Shown here: piece after piece, positions 48,081 through 57,273 of the stretch
Numbering within the stretch: position 1 is the first letter of the stretch
How the letters are laid out: every line of letters begins with the position of its first letter
DNA from: Tepidicella xavieri
GTDB lineage: Bacteria > Pseudomonadota > Gammaproteobacteria > Burkholderiales > Burkholderiaceae_C
DNA length: 64,000 nucleotides
Direction of reading: 5' to 3'
Assembly: GCF_004363315.1 (NCBI RefSeq)
Contig: NZ_SNYL01000002.1
Location: 232,095 to 296,094 of the forward strand
Notes under the pieces: model-generated
The model's database searches: none
Told to the model about the DNA's origin: nothing
Seen by the model: only the letters and a program-made list of their open reading frames with translations
Translations under genes and position numbers: made by a program

Positions 48081-48878
48081 TCAAAGCCGCACGCCGTGCG
48101 CCGCCAGCCACCCCAGGCCCGCCTCCGTGCCCATGGGCCCCTCGTCGGCTGGGCGATACTCGCAGCCGATCCAGCCATCGTAGCCCAAGCGATCCAGCCA
48201 TTCGAACAGGAAGCGGTAAGCGATCTCCCCTGTCCCCGGCTCGTGGCGGCCCGGATTGTCGGCCAGCTGGATGTGGCCGATGCGCGGCAGCAGCCGTTGG
48301 AGTGTCGCGGCCAGTTCGCCTTCCATGCGCTGGGCGTGGTAGATGTCGTACTGCAACCGCACGTTGTCGGCCCCCACGTCGTCCATCAGCCGGCTGGCCT
48401 GTTCGCTGCGGTGGATCAGGAAGCCGGGGATGTCGTGGGTGTTGATGGGCTCGATCAGCAGCATCAGCCCCGCCTGGGCCAGACGCGCGGCGGCATGGCG
48501 CAGGTTGTCCACCAGGGTCTGCCAGGCCACGGCCTGGGACACCCCAGCAGGGCACACCCCGGCCAAGGCATTGAGGCGCGGCACGCCCAACGCCTGGGCG
48601 TAAGCCAGGGCGCGTTCCACCCCTGCGCGAAACTCCTGCACGCGGCCGGGGTGGCAGGCGATGCCTCGCTCGCCAGCGGCCCAGTCACCGGCCGGCAGGT
48701 TGTGCAAAACCGCTTGCAAGCCGTTGGCCTGCAGGCGCTGCTGCAATGCTTCGACCGGCCAATCGTAGGGGAACTGGAATTCCACAGCCCGAAACCCCGC
48801 CCGCGCGGCGGCCTCGAAGCGGTCGAGGAAAGGGCGATCGGCAAACAGCAGGGAGAGGTTGGCGGCGAATCGGGGCAT
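48081..48878 (-). CDS. hyi: Hydroxypyruvate isomerase
   Basis: 265 residues from ATG 48878, which gives the family's exact N-terminus MPRFAANLSLLFADRPFLDRF. A TIM-barrel of the AP-endonuclease-2/xylose-isomerase-like class that interconverts hydroxypyruvate and tartronate semialdehyde in glyoxylate or glycerate metabolism. Metal/catalytic residues occur in LLIEPINTHDIPGFL (Glu) and the late GCEYRP (Glu). An in-frame extension to 49316 runs through the dinG gene and is rejected. Partner genes gcl, glxR or garK are not adjacent. It starts 26 bp after dinG in the same direction. Confidence 0.93.
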   Translation of the reverse strand: MPRFAANLSLLFADRPFLDRFEAAARAGFRAVEFQFPYDWPVEALQQRLQANGLQAVLHNLPAGDWAAGERGIACHPGRVQEFRAGVERALAYAQALGVPRLNALAGVCPAGVSQAVAWQTLVDNLRHAAARLAQAGLMLLIEPINTHDIPGFLIHRSEQASRLMDDVGADNVRLQYDIYHAQRMEGELAATLQRLLPRIGHIQLADNPGRHEPGTGEIAYRFLFEWLDRLGYDGWIGCEYRPADEGPMGTEAGLGWLAAHGVRL

Positions 48879-48904
48879 GGCGTGGGGGTTGTGGAGCAAG
48901 CGCA

Positions 48905-51127
48905 TCAAGCGCATTCGGCAGCGGCGCTGACGTGCACCCGCTCGAAAGGGGGCAGGCCCGCCAGGAGCCGCTGGCCGTAACTGGTTTGGGTGAGGCGACG
49001 GTCGTAGCAGACCACATGCGCCTCGTCCTCTTCGGTGCGGATGGCGCGCCCCACCCACTGGGCCAGGCGGATGGCCGTGGCCGGCACCACCAACTCCATG
49101 AAGGGGTCGCGCCCGGCTTCGCGCAGCCACTCGGCCCGCGCTTCGCCCACGGGGTCGTCGGGCGGCATGAAAGGCAGCTTGGTGATGAACAAGTCTTCGC
49201 ACAAGCGGCCCGGCAGGTCCAGGCCCTCGCCGAAAGATTGCATCCCAAAGATGATGGAGGGCTGGCCAGCGGCGACGCGCTGCGCATGCTGCTGCAACAG
49301 GCGCTGGCGCGGCCACTCGTTTTGCACCAGCACCCGGGCGCGCAAGTCCTCGGGCAGCGCTTCGGTGGCCTGCCGCATCTGCTCGCGGGAGGTGAACAGC
49401 ACCAGCGCCCCGTGTCGCACGCCGCGCAAATCGCGCATCAGGGCCTGCACCATCTCCTGGGTGAAGGCAGCGGCTTGTTTCGGGTCGGCCCGGGTGGCGG
49501 CCAGCACCAGCCGCCCCTGGCGGCGGAAATCGAAGGGGCTGGGCACCTCCAGCGTGGTTACATCCGGGTCATCGGCCAGACCGATTTCGCGCAGCAGAAA
49601 ATCGAAGCGGCCGCAGCTCGTGAGCGTGGCCGAGGTGAGCACCGCCGCCCGCACGCTGCTCCAGAGATGATGCCGAAGCGTGCCGCCCGGCAGCGTGGGG
49701 CTGGCATGGGCATGCAGCACCCCGTGTTCGCCAGCGCCACGCCAGGTGAACCACTTGGCCACCGGCGCGCCGCCTTCCTCGGGCGAATGCAACAGCCAGC
49801 GGGTGGTGGCATGAACCGCCTCCAGCCGGGGGGCGAGCGAACCCAGTTGGGCATACTGGGTCGCCAGCCGGCGGGCATCCTGGGGTTGATCGCGCATTTC
49901 CGCCCGCAACGCTTTGCTGATGGCCCGCAGGGCGTCCACATACACTTGCGTGCTGTGCGCGAGTTGGGCCAGCACGGGCCCCATGGATTCGGGCAGACGG
50001 CCCCCGCTGACGCGCGCGCGGCTGGCCTCCTCGCCTGGGCGTGCGGCCCATCCGCCCTGCCGCAGAGGCTGGCGCAGCGCCTCCCCATACTGGTGCATCA
50101 CCAGTCGGGCCAGGTCTTGCATCGCCTGGCGGAGCAATGCCGCATGCTTGGGGATGTCGGCCACCTCCTCCACCCCCAATTGGCCGCCGACCTTCAAGGC
50201 GCGGCTGGTAAGCCGGTCCAGCCAGCCCAGCCGGCTCAAATCCATGTGGCTGGCAAACTGTTCCAACGCCGTCGCCGGCAAGTGATGGGCCTCGTCGATC
50301 ACCAGCAGGCAGTTGTCCAATTCAGGCAGGGTTCTCGATCCCAGGGTGCTGAGCAGCAGATCGTGATTGACCACGATCACTTGCGCGCCCACCAGCGCCT
50401 TGCGTTGCTGAAAATAGCTGCACTCGCCATAAGCCGGGCAGTGGCGGGCAGAGCAGGAGCTCACATCGGCGGCCACGCGCTGCCACAGCTCGGGCTCGGG
50501 CGGCACGGGCAGAGTATCGCGGTCGCCATCCCAGCGGCCACTGGCCAAATCGGCCCCCATCGCGGCATAGACGGCCTGCTGCTGCCCACGCGCCTGCGGC
50601 CCGCGCGGACCATCCGCCAAGCCGGCAAAGAGGTCGTCTTCGGCGTGAAGGTCGTCCTCGGCATCGTGCTCGGGATCGACAGGGTGCAGCAGGCGCTCCA
50701 GCTTGAGCTTGCACACATACCGTCCCCGCCCTTTGGCCAGTGCGAACCGGAATGGCTGCGGCATGAGCGCGGCGAGCGCGGGCAAATCTTTATGGACGAG
50801 TTGCTCCTGCAACGCCACGGTGGCCGTGGAAATCACCACACGGGTGTTGCGCGCCAGGGCGATGGCAATGGCCGGCACCCCGTAAGCCAGCGATTTGCCC
50901 ACCCCCGTGCCGGCTTGTACCACGGCAATGGCGCGCTCGGGCGTGGGCGCGCCCGCCCCTTCCTCCTGCAACTCGGCAGGGGCCGAGCCCAGGTCGGCAG
51001 CGGCCAGCGTGCAGGCCACCTGCTCGGCCATGAGGCGCTGGCCCTCGCGCGGGCGCAATCCCACCCCGGTAGCCACCACCTGGTCGAACACGGCCAAGGC
51101 CTGCCGGGCCCAATCTGTCTTGTTCAT
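48905..51127 (-). CDS. dinG: ATP-dependent DNA helicase DinG
   Basis: A 740-residue iron-sulfur superfamily 2 helicase (XPD-like), acting on R-loops, forks and G4 DNA. Walker A is QAGTGVGKS (Lys78), the DEAH box is VIDEAHH, and four cysteines of the 4Fe-4S domain lie in a YVCKLK segment and SSCSARHCPAYGECSYF. The C-terminal helicase part ends with SFGEGLDLPG and QWVGRAIRTEED. ATG 51127 is chosen; GTG 51145 adds six residues. It is divergent from the 7TM GGDEF-EAL gene. Confidence 0.94.
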   Translation of the reverse strand: MNKTDWARQALAVFDQVVATGVGLRPREGQRLMAEQVACTLAAADLGSAPAELQEEGAGAPTPERAIAVVQAGTGVGKSLAYGVPAIAIALARNTRVVISTATVALQEQLVHKDLPALAALMPQPFRFALAKGRGRYVCKLKLERLLHPVDPEHDAEDDLHAEDDLFAGLADGPRGPQARGQQQAVYAAMGADLASGRWDGDRDTLPVPPEPELWQRVAADVSSCSARHCPAYGECSYFQQRKALVGAQVIVVNHDLLLSTLGSRTLPELDNCLLVIDEAHHLPATALEQFASHMDLSRLGWLDRLTSRALKVGGQLGVEEVADIPKHAALLRQAMQDLARLVMHQYGEALRQPLRQGGWAARPGEEASRARVSGGRLPESMGPVLAQLAHSTQVYVDALRAISKALRAEMRDQPQDARRLATQYAQLGSLAPRLEAVHATTRWLLHSPEEGGAPVAKWFTWRGAGEHGVLHAHASPTLPGGTLRHHLWSSVRAAVLTSATLTSCGRFDFLLREIGLADDPDVTTLEVPSPFDFRRQGRLVLAATRADPKQAAAFTQEMVQALMRDLRGVRHGALVLFTSREQMRQATEALPEDLRARVLVQNEWPRQRLLQQHAQRVAAGQPSIIFGMQSFGEGLDLPGRLCEDLFITKLPFMPPDDPVGEARAEWLREAGRDPFMELVVPATAIRLAQWVGRAIRTEEDEAHVVCYDRRLTQTSYGQRLLAGLPPFERVHVSAAAECA

Positions 51128-51173
51128 GGCACGCAAGTGTGGCACAAACGATACAACGCCTTCTCAGACGACG

Positions 51174-51179
51174 CATAAT
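51174..51179 (+). promoter_or_regulatory. Putative -10 box CATAAT for the GGDEF-EAL gene
   Basis: CATAAT in the gap between dinG and the GGDEF-EAL gene lies 48 bp before ATG 51228; no strong -35 is seen. Confidence 0.3.
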
Positions 51180-51227
51180 TGCTGGCATTCGCACAGGGAG
51201 CGGTCAATATCGAGGGCAAACACCCAC

Positions 51228-54221
51228 ATGATCCCAAGCTCCACCCCTACGCCACCGGTCTGGGTGCGCGCCAACAGCGGCCTGGATCGGCTGTTACAGG
51301 GGCTTTCCGTTTTCTGGATACCGATTCTCGTCGGCCTGCTTTCCTTGCTGGCGCTGCTGGCATGGACGAATCAGTACGCCGCCGGCCCGGGCACGCCGGT
51401 GTTCTTCAAAGTGGCCGAAGACACCCGCAACGAATGGACCGCGCAGCAAGCGTTGGACCGGCTGCTTCAACCGGGTACGACCGCTGTCGCCGGGCATGAA
51501 ACGCGTCTTTCCGAAGCGCCCATATGGCTGCTGTTCGATGTGCCCTCGCCGCCCATCGGCCAACCCGGGGTGTGGATCGAGTTTCCCTCCCGGCATGCCC
51601 AGCGGATGAGTTGCTGGAATGCCTCCAGCCTGCTGACCCTTGGTGCATCCACCCGCTCCGGCACCCACGGCAGCATGCGCCCTGCCCGCGCCGGCTTTGC
51701 GTTGGACCCTGCCGGGGCAACCCGGGTGCTGTGTCGTGCCGAATTCATCGGCCCAGCCCGGGTGACCATTCAATCCTGGGATGAGGCCACCCTGGCCACC
51801 AAAGAGCGCGAGTTCCATCGCCATTCCGGCCTCCTCGACGGCGGCATCCTCACCCTGGCCCTGTTCACACTCATCGCCGGGCTCATCAACCGCAATCGCG
51901 CCTACCTCTTGTTTGCGGCCTGGCTGGTCATCAACCTGCGCATGGCAGCCCTGTCCATGGGCTGGGACCACCAGTGGCTGGGCTATGCCATTCCCGAAGC
52001 CTACCTGCCACGCATGCGACTCGTCACGGTGGCGCTGTATTACGTGGTCACCTTCACGCTGTTCACCAGCCTGTTCCAGCAAGAGCTGCGCGAAGTGGGT
52101 CATCGCTGGATGATCACGGCGGCCAAGTGGTCCTGCCCACCGCTGTTGCTGCTGTCTTTCGTGCTGCCGTTCCCGCAGTTTCTGCCCATTATTTGGACGG
52201 CCACTGGCCTGGGCGCTGGCGCGCTGATTTTTTTGCTGGTGCGCATTCTCGTCGTGTGCCAGTCGCGTGTGGCGGGTTGGTACGCGGCCTCCATTGGTGT
52301 GGCGCTGTTTGCCAGCCTGTACGAAGTGGCCGCCGCTGCCTTGGGCCTGCAGGGACTCATCGGTGCCTTCAACAGCGTCACCGCTGCACTGGCCTCCAGC
52401 CTGCTGGCCTCTATGGCCATTGCGGAACAGATGCGCCAAGCCCATCAGCAACGGCTCGCCGCTCAGGCAGAACTCCAGCACACCTACGAGGTGATTCCCA
52501 TCGGCTTGTTCACGCTGGACCTGCAAGGCCGCTTCACCAGCGCCAACCCTGCCATGCTGGCCATGCTGAAAACCGACGAGACCACCCTCAGCAGGCAAAC
52601 CTGGCAGGAAAGGTTCAGCCCGCAAGACTGGCAGGTTCTGATGGAGCGCACCCGGCGCGACGGCACCGCCGAACTGGAGGTGGTGACGCCGCAGGCCGAA
52701 ACAGCCACACACAGCGAGCGGCGGTTCCTCGTCAAGGCGGCGTTGGCCAGCGACAAAATCGAAGGCACGCTGCAAGACATCACCGAAAAGGCCGAAGCCA
52801 CCGAGCACTTGCGTTTCCTCGCTCACCACGACACCCTCACCAAAGTGCTGAACCGTCGTGGCATCGAGCGCATCCTGGACATCGGGCTGGCCCAGCTCGG
52901 TCGCGGCAAGCCTTTGTCGGTGGCCTATCTGGACCTGGACCGCTTCAAACTGATCAATGACCTCTATGGCCACGCTGCCGGCGACGCGGTGCTGCAGACC
53001 GTCTGCCAACGTGCCCAGGCACCGCTCGGCCCCCAAATGTACCTGGGTCGCGTGGGTGGCGACGAATTCCTCGTGGTGATGATGCAAACTGCACTGCCAC
53101 AGGCCCAGGCGGTGTGCCATGAAATCCTCTCCAACCTCGCGGCCAGCGCCTGTCAGGTCGGCGACCGGGCGTTCCAGGTACGTGGCTCCATCGGTCTGAT
53201 CGAAGTGGCACCCGGCACGCCGGCCAAAGACGTCGTCTCCACCGCCGACCATGCCTGTCGCCTGGCCAAAAAAGGCCAGGGCAACGGCCTGGTGGTGTTC
53301 GAGCAAGGCTCCAAGGTCTTCACCGACCACGAGGCCGAGCTCCATCTCATCGAGCGGCTGGCTACCCATCAGTCCATCGAAGGGTTGTATCTGGAAATGC
53401 AGCCGATCATGTCGCTGCGCTCGCCCTACGGCTCGCTCAACTTCGAGGTGCTGCTGCGCATGCAGGACGAAAACGGACAGCGCGTGCCCACCGAACGCCT
53501 CATCCATGCGGCAGAAAATGCCGGCCGCATGGGCGTGATCGACCGCTGGGTGCTCTCCACGACACTGGAATGGCTCAGCCGGCATCAGGCCCAATTGAGC
53601 CATAACCAGTTCGTCTGCATGAACCTCAGCGGGGCCTCACTCAACGACGAGCGCTTCATCGACGACGTCTTCGTCATGCTGGAGCGCCACCGGGACGTGG
53701 CGCCCCGCATCTGCCTGGAAATCACCGAAAGCGTGGCCCTGCACGACACCGACAACACCCGCCGCTTCATCGACCGGGTGCGTGACGTCGGTGCCAAGGT
53801 GGCGCTCGATGACTTCGGCGCCGGCTACACCTCGTTCTCCTACCTGAAAGACCTGCCGGCCGATCTGCTCAAGATCGACGGCAGCTTCATCGTCAACATG
53901 AACCGCCACCCCGCCAACGTGGCGATTGTGGAAGCGATCGTCAGCCTGGCGCAAAACCTGGGCATGAAGACGATTGCGGAATGGGCCGAGGATTACGAAA
54001 CCGTGGAAACCTTGGCCGAAATCGGCGTGGACTACGTCCAGGGCTTCATCGTGGCGCGACCGCAAAAACCCGAGGTGCTGCTGACCACCCAGTCCGGGGC
54101 CGACTTCATCGACAACGAGGCACTGAAAAAATACCTCAGCACACTGTCACCGAGCGAACTGGATCATGTCGATCTGGTGCTCGGCGAGGATCTGCCCCTG
54201 CCTTCCATCGACCAGCCCTGA
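51228..54221 (+). CDS. 7TM-sensor PAS-GGDEF-EAL protein (c-di-GMP turnover)
   Basis: 997 residues from ATG 51228; an in-frame reading begins 333 bp earlier, inside dinG, and is rejected. One N-terminal helix (about 30-47), a periplasmic domain (about 48-205) and seven further hydrophobic helices (about 205-400) match the 7TMR-DISM receptor layout. Then come a PAS-like domain (about 420-535), a GGDEF domain with GGDEF at 610-614 and an EAL domain starting EVLLR (740-744). The RxxD I-site is absent. EAL catalytic residues (MNLSG, EITES, DDFGAG, KIDGSF, VQGF) look intact. The periplasmic ligand is unknown. Confidence 0.94.
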   Translation: MIPSSTPTPPVWVRANSGLDRLLQGLSVFWIPILVGLLSLLALLAWTNQYAAGPGTPVFFKVAEDTRNEWTAQQALDRLLQPGTTAVAGHETRLSEAPIWLLFDVPSPPIGQPGVWIEFPSRHAQRMSCWNASSLLTLGASTRSGTHGSMRPARAGFALDPAGATRVLCRAEFIGPARVTIQSWDEATLATKEREFHRHSGLLDGGILTLALFTLIAGLINRNRAYLLFAAWLVINLRMAALSMGWDHQWLGYAIPEAYLPRMRLVTVALYYVVTFTLFTSLFQQELREVGHRWMITAAKWSCPPLLLLSFVLPFPQFLPIIWTATGLGAGALIFLLVRILVVCQSRVAGWYAASIGVALFASLYEVAAAALGLQGLIGAFNSVTAALASSLLASMAIAEQMRQAHQQRLAAQAELQHTYEVIPIGLFTLDLQGRFTSANPAMLAMLKTDETTLSRQTWQERFSPQDWQVLMERTRRDGTAELEVVTPQAETATHSERRFLVKAALASDKIEGTLQDITEKAEATEHLRFLAHHDTLTKVLNRRGIERILDIGLAQLGRGKPLSVAYLDLDRFKLINDLYGHAAGDAVLQTVCQRAQAPLGPQMYLGRVGGDEFLVVMMQTALPQAQAVCHEILSNLAASACQVGDRAFQVRGSIGLIEVAPGTPAKDVVSTADHACRLAKKGQGNGLVVFEQGSKVFTDHEAELHLIERLATHQSIEGLYLEMQPIMSLRSPYGSLNFEVLLRMQDENGQRVPTERLIHAAENAGRMGVIDRWVLSTTLEWLSRHQAQLSHNQFVCMNLSGASLNDERFIDDVFVMLERHRDVAPRICLEITESVALHDTDNTRRFIDRVRDVGAKVALDDFGAGYTSFSYLKDLPADLLKIDGSFIVNMNRHPANVAIVEAIVSLAQNLGMKTIAEWAEDYETVETLAEIGVDYVQGFIVARPQKPEVLLTTQSGADFIDNEALKKYLSTLSPSELDHVDLVLGEDLPLPSIDQP

Positions 54222-54267
54222 TGACACCCTCAGGGGCCCACCGCACCGGCCCCGCTAGATCCACCCA

Positions 54268-55002
54268 TCACCTGGCTTGGCCCAAGCGCAGGTCGGGGTG
54301 CTCCGTGTGGCACATGAAGTCCAGCAAGGGGTGGCGGGCGTCTTCCCACAACTCGCGCACGCGCCTGACATCGAGGTACAGCACCCGATGCGGCAAATTG
54401 AAAGCGTAGCTCAACGGCACGCCACCCATACCGGGAAACACATCCTGGAACAGCAGCCGCACGTATTGCCGGTCCACCGGGCTGCGCGCGGCAATCACCA
54501 TGAAGTCCACCCCCCGCTGCAGACACAGCAGGTAAAACGCCTTGAACAGCGCCGTTTTCACCAGCCGCCCAGAAACCGCATTCGTCACCCCCAACCGCGT
54601 GGCCTCGGCCAAACGACGGCCCTGCATCCAGAAAGGCAATTCGACGGCACTTTCGAGCATCAGCGCCGCCGCCTCATTGGTCTGGATGCGCATGGTGCCC
54701 AGGGGCGAACCGTCCAGCTTGGACTCGGCCAGCAGCAGATACGTGCCCGCGGCTGTATCGGATGCCTCGGGCCGGCGAAATGCCGCGCACATCGGCTCGG
54801 GCAAATGCCGCGCATACGCGGAATGTCGAATCTCGATCACCTTGGCCAAATCGGCCTGACCCTGCGCAATACGCACTGAAAACGGCCAGCGCTCAATCTG
54901 CCTGCCGCCTTCTTCACGGGGTGAAACGCCCGCCTGCGGCCAAGCCGCCTCACCACCAGCACCCATACGCTGCGCCCACCCAGCCATTCCTTCTGTCTGC
55001 AT
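54268..55002 (-). CDS. N-acyl amino acid synthase FeeM-like protein
   Basis: 244 residues from ATG 55002, with GGAGGAG seven bases upstream; the in-frame GTG 55008 is an alternative. The GNAT/autoinducer-synthase-like core has KVIEIRHSAYARHLPEP, GTMRIQTNEAAAL, EATRLGVTNAVSGRLVKTALFKAFYLLCLQRGVDFMVIAARSPVDRQYVRLLFQDVFPG (given by its EATRLGV and SPVDRQYVRLLF motifs). FeeM enzymes join acyl chains from acyl carrier protein to an amino acid; many Burkholderiales carry such a gene. Here no acyl carrier protein or other fee gene is next to it. It converges with the GGDEF-EAL gene. Confidence 0.82.
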   Translation of the reverse strand: MQTEGMAGWAQRMGAGGEAAWPQAGVSPREEGGRQIERWPFSVRIAQGQADLAKVIEIRHSAYARHLPEPMCAAFRRPEASDTAAGTYLLLAESKLDGSPLGTMRIQTNEAAALMLESAVELPFWMQGRRLAEATRLGVTNAVSGRLVKTALFKAFYLLCLQRGVDFMVIAARSPVDRQYVRLLFQDVFPGMGGVPLSYAFNLPHRVLYLDVRRVRELWEDARHPLLDFMCHTEHPDLRLGQAR

Positions 55003-55101
55003 GGCCACTCTCCTCCGGCACCACGTGCCTTGTTGAACATGGACTGCGTTCCACTGTACGCAGCTCCAGCGCGGGCATGAGTCGGAAAACGGCTGTTTCT
55101 G

Positions 55102-55122
55102 GTGTCAGTTTTTTTCTGACAC
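55102..55122. promoter_or_regulatory. Dyad GTGTCAG-T7-CTGACAC upstream of the FeeM-like gene
   Basis: Perfect 7-bp inverted repeat around a run of seven T (55109-55115), about 100 bp before the FeeM-like start and 65 bp before tRNA-Ser. An outer GGCTGT (55091) and ACAGCC (55121) pair adds to it. It could be an operator or a small hairpin. Confidence 0.4.
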
Positions 55123-55150
55123 AGCCACCCCTGAGACGAGTGCCGGGGCC

Positions 55151-55167
55151 GTCACGCCGGGCGTGAC
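55151..55167. promoter_or_regulatory. 17-bp palindrome at the tRNA-Ser promoter
   Basis: GTCACGCCGGGCGTGAC, palindromic around one central G, lies directly before the putative -10 of tRNA-Ser and covers part of the expected -35 region. A regulator-binding site is possible. Confidence 0.4.
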
Positions 55168-55174
55168 TTACAAT
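55168..55174 (+). promoter_or_regulatory. Putative extended -10 TTACAAT of tRNA-Ser
   Basis: TTACAAT ends 12 bp before the tRNA 5' end, giving a short 5' leader. The -35 region is poor and overlaps a palindrome. Confidence 0.45.
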
Positions 55175-55186
55175 CGGGGGCATTGC

Positions 55187-55274
55187 GGAGGTGTGGCAGA
55201 GTGGTCGATTGCACCGGTCTTGAAAACCGGCAACGGGCAACCGTTCGTGAGTTCGAATCTCACCGCCTCCGCCA
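55187..55274 (+). tRNA. tRNA-Ser (anticodon UGA)
   Basis: Begins GGAGGTG and ends CGCCTCC-G-CCA; the acceptor stem pairs with one G-T, and CCA is encoded. The anticodon loop CTTGAAA gives UGA. The long variable arm with CAACGGGCAACCGTTCG and the T arm GAGTTCGAATCTC fit tRNA-Ser. An intrinsic terminator follows within 15 bp. Confidence 0.97.
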
Positions 55275-55286
55275 AGCCCTACCAAC

Positions 55287-55312
55287 AAAAACGGCCCCGA
55301 GGGGCCGTTTTT
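55287..55312 (+). terminator. Rho-independent terminator between tRNA-Ser and sodB
   Basis: AAAAACGGCCCC, GA, GGGGCCGTTTTT: a perfect 12-base inverted repeat with A/T tracts on both sides, so it should stop both tRNA-Ser (plus) and sodB (minus). Confidence 0.9.
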
Positions 55313-55334
55313 CATTCGGCAGGCAGGGCCGTGC

Positions 55335-55916
55335 TCAGGCGAAATTGGCTTCGGCGAAGGACCAGTTCACCAGCTTGTCCAGGAAGGTCTCGACGAACTT
55401 CTGGCGCAGGTTGCGGTAGTCGATGTAATAGGCATGCTCCCACACGTCCACCGTCAGCAGCGCCTTGTCGGCGGTGGTCAGCGGCGTGCCGGCTGCGCCG
55501 GTATTGACGATGTCCACCGAACCGTCGGGCTTTTTGACCAGCCAGGTCCAGCCGGAGCCGAAGTTGCCGACCGCGCTCTTGACGAAGGCTTCGCGGAAGG
55601 CGGCGTAGCTGCCCCATTTGGCGTTGATGGCGGCCGCCAGCGCGCCCGAGGGCTCGCCGCCGCCGTTGGGTTTCATGCAGTTCCAGAAGAAGGTGTGGTT
55701 CCAGATCTGAGCGGCGTTGTTGTAGATGCCGCCGCTGGACTTCTTGACGATGGACTCCAGGTCCATGTTCTCGAACTCGGTGCCTTTTTGCAGGTTGTTG
55801 AGGTTGACCACGTAAGCGTTGTGGTGCTTGCCATGGTGGAATTCGAGCGTCTCCTTGGAGTAGTGGGGCTCCAGGGCGTCGATGGCATATGGCAGGGCGG
55901 GCAAGGTGTGTTCCAT
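55335..55916 (-). CDS. sodB: Iron superoxide dismutase
   Basis: 193 residues from ATG 55916 (GAGGAAG upstream); an in-frame extension to 55955 is unlikely. Metal ligands are in [13 protein letters not shown] (His), [10 protein letters not shown] (His) and [11 protein letters not shown] (Asp, His). The [14 protein letters not shown] and GSGWTWLV sequences are those of iron-type rather than manganese-type enzymes. Cytoplasmic, removes superoxide. It is flanked by a terminator and by xseA 52 bp upstream in the same direction. Confidence 0.96.
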   Translation of the reverse strand: MEHTLPALPYAIDALEPHYSKETLEFHHGKHHNAYVVNLNNLQKGTEFENMDLESIVKKSSGGIYNNAAQIWNHTFFWNCMKPNGGGEPSGALAAAINAKWGSYAAFREAFVKSAVGNFGSGWTWLVKKPDGSVDIVNTGAAGTPLTTADKALLTVDVWEHAYYIDYRNLRQKFVETFLDKLVNWSFAEANFA

Positions 55917-55968
55917 GTGCAGCTTCCTCGATGATGTTGTTGAAGGACTGCTCATTGTAGGGAAGCGT

Positions 55969-57273
55969 TCAGCTCCCTGACGCTTTTACGGTCATCTCTG
56001 CGGCCCCATCGGCCAGTTGGGCGGTGAGATCCTGCCCCGGCCGCAGCGCGGCCACCGACGTGATGGCGTGGCCGTGGGCGTCGGTGAGCAGGGCGTAGCC
56101 ACGCTGGAGGACGAGCCGCGGATCGAGCAGTTGGAGCTGCGCCTGCGCGCGCTCCAGCCGCCAGCGCCGGCGCTGCAGGTCTCGCGCGATGGCGGCCGTC
56201 CAGTCCTGAGGCCAGCGCTCCAGGCGGGCCGCGTCACGCTCCAGCCGACGGCGCGCCGCCTGCTGCAGCCGCAGACCCATGCTCAGCAATCGCTCGCGCT
56301 CTGCGCCCACGCGGCTGGACGGGCGCCCCAGACGCTGGGCCAACCGGTCGGTGCGCTGGGCCTGCGCATCGAGCCAGCGACGCACCGCTTGGCGCAGCCG
56401 CTCCTCCTGCCGCTGCGCCGCGGCCAGCAGGGTATCACGGGCCGGGGCGCAGAGTTCGGCGGCGGCGGTGGGCGTGGGGGCACGCACATCGGCCACGAAG
56501 TCGGCCAGCGTGAAATCGGTTTCATGCCCCACGCCGCTGATCACGGGCATGGGCGCCTGGGCCAGCTTGCGCACCAATGCGGGATCGTTGAACGCCCACA
56601 GGTCTTCCAGCGAGCCGCCTCCGCGCACCAGCAGCAATACCTCACACTCCCCCGTGGCGCGGAAATGGGCATAGGCCCGATCGAGCGCGGCGCACAGGGC
56701 GGCCGGGGCGGCCTCGCCCTGCACGGGCGACGGGAACACCCGCACCGGCAGATGCGGTACACGCCGCTGCAGGGTGGCCGCCACATCGCGCAAAGCCGCT
56801 GCATCCAGCGAAGTCACCACCCCGATGCTGTGCGGCAAGGGAGGCAGGGCGCGCTTGCGGGCAGGGTCGAACAGCCCTTCGGCCTGCAAGGCCGCCTTGA
56901 GCCGGAGGAACTGCTCGTACAAATTGCCCCGCCCCGCCAGGCGGGCCGACTCGACGATGAGTTGCAAGTCGCCCCGGGGGCCATACACGTCCAGCCGCCC
57001 CTCGACCTCCACGAGCTGGCCGTCGCGCCAGTCCAGCAGGCTGGCAGCAGCGGCTCGGCGGAACATGGCGCAGCGCAACTGGCCCTGTTCGTCCTTCAAG
57101 GCGAAATAACAATGGCCACTGGCGGCACGCGAGAACCCTGATACCTCCCCCTGTACACGAACCGGGTGAAATCGGGCTTGCAACGCATCGGCCACCGCAC
57201 GCAGCAAAGCTCCCACGCTCCAGATGGGGCGTGCGCCCTCGGCGGCGTCGGGTTGATCGGCAGGCGTCAGCAC
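55969..57273 (-). CDS. xseA: Exodeoxyribonuclease VII large subunit
   Basis: 434 residues from GTG 57273, chosen because GGGAGAG lies just upstream; no ATG fits, and a TTG at 57363 would add 30 residues. The N-terminal OB-fold begins [31 protein letters not shown]; the catalytic part has [32 protein letters not shown] and [25 protein letters not shown], the family's main signature. A long helical region follows. It degrades single-stranded DNA with XseB, whose gene is not in the window. It is divergent from exbB. Confidence 0.95.
   Translation of the reverse strand: MLTPADQPDAAEGARPIWSVGALLRAVADALQARFHPVRVQGEVSGFSRAASGHCYFALKDEQGQLRCAMFRRAAAASLLDWRDGQLVEVEGRLDVYGPRGDLQLIVESARLAGRGNLYEQFLRLKAALQAEGLFDPARKRALPPLPHSIGVVTSLDAAALRDVAATLQRRVPHLPVRVFPSPVQGEAAPAALCAALDRAYAHFRATGECEVLLLVRGGGSLEDLWAFNDPALVRKLAQAPMPVISGVGHETDFTLADFVADVRAPTPTAAAELCAPARDTLLAAAQRQEERLRQAVRRWLDAQAQRTDRLAQRLGRPSSRVGAERERLLSMGLRLQQAARRRLERDAARLERWPQDWTAAIARDLQRRRWRLERAQAQLQLLDPRLVLQRGYALLTDAHGHAITSVAALRPGQDLTAQLADGAAEMTVKASGS

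Noticed and set aside
48879..49316. Longer hydroxypyruvate isomerase reading into dinG
   Set aside because: The first 145 codons have no similarity to the family, whereas MPRFAANLS is the usual start.
47313..55274. tRNA-borne integration sites
   Set aside because: Neither tRNA has an adjacent integrase, direct repeat or prophage-like gene.
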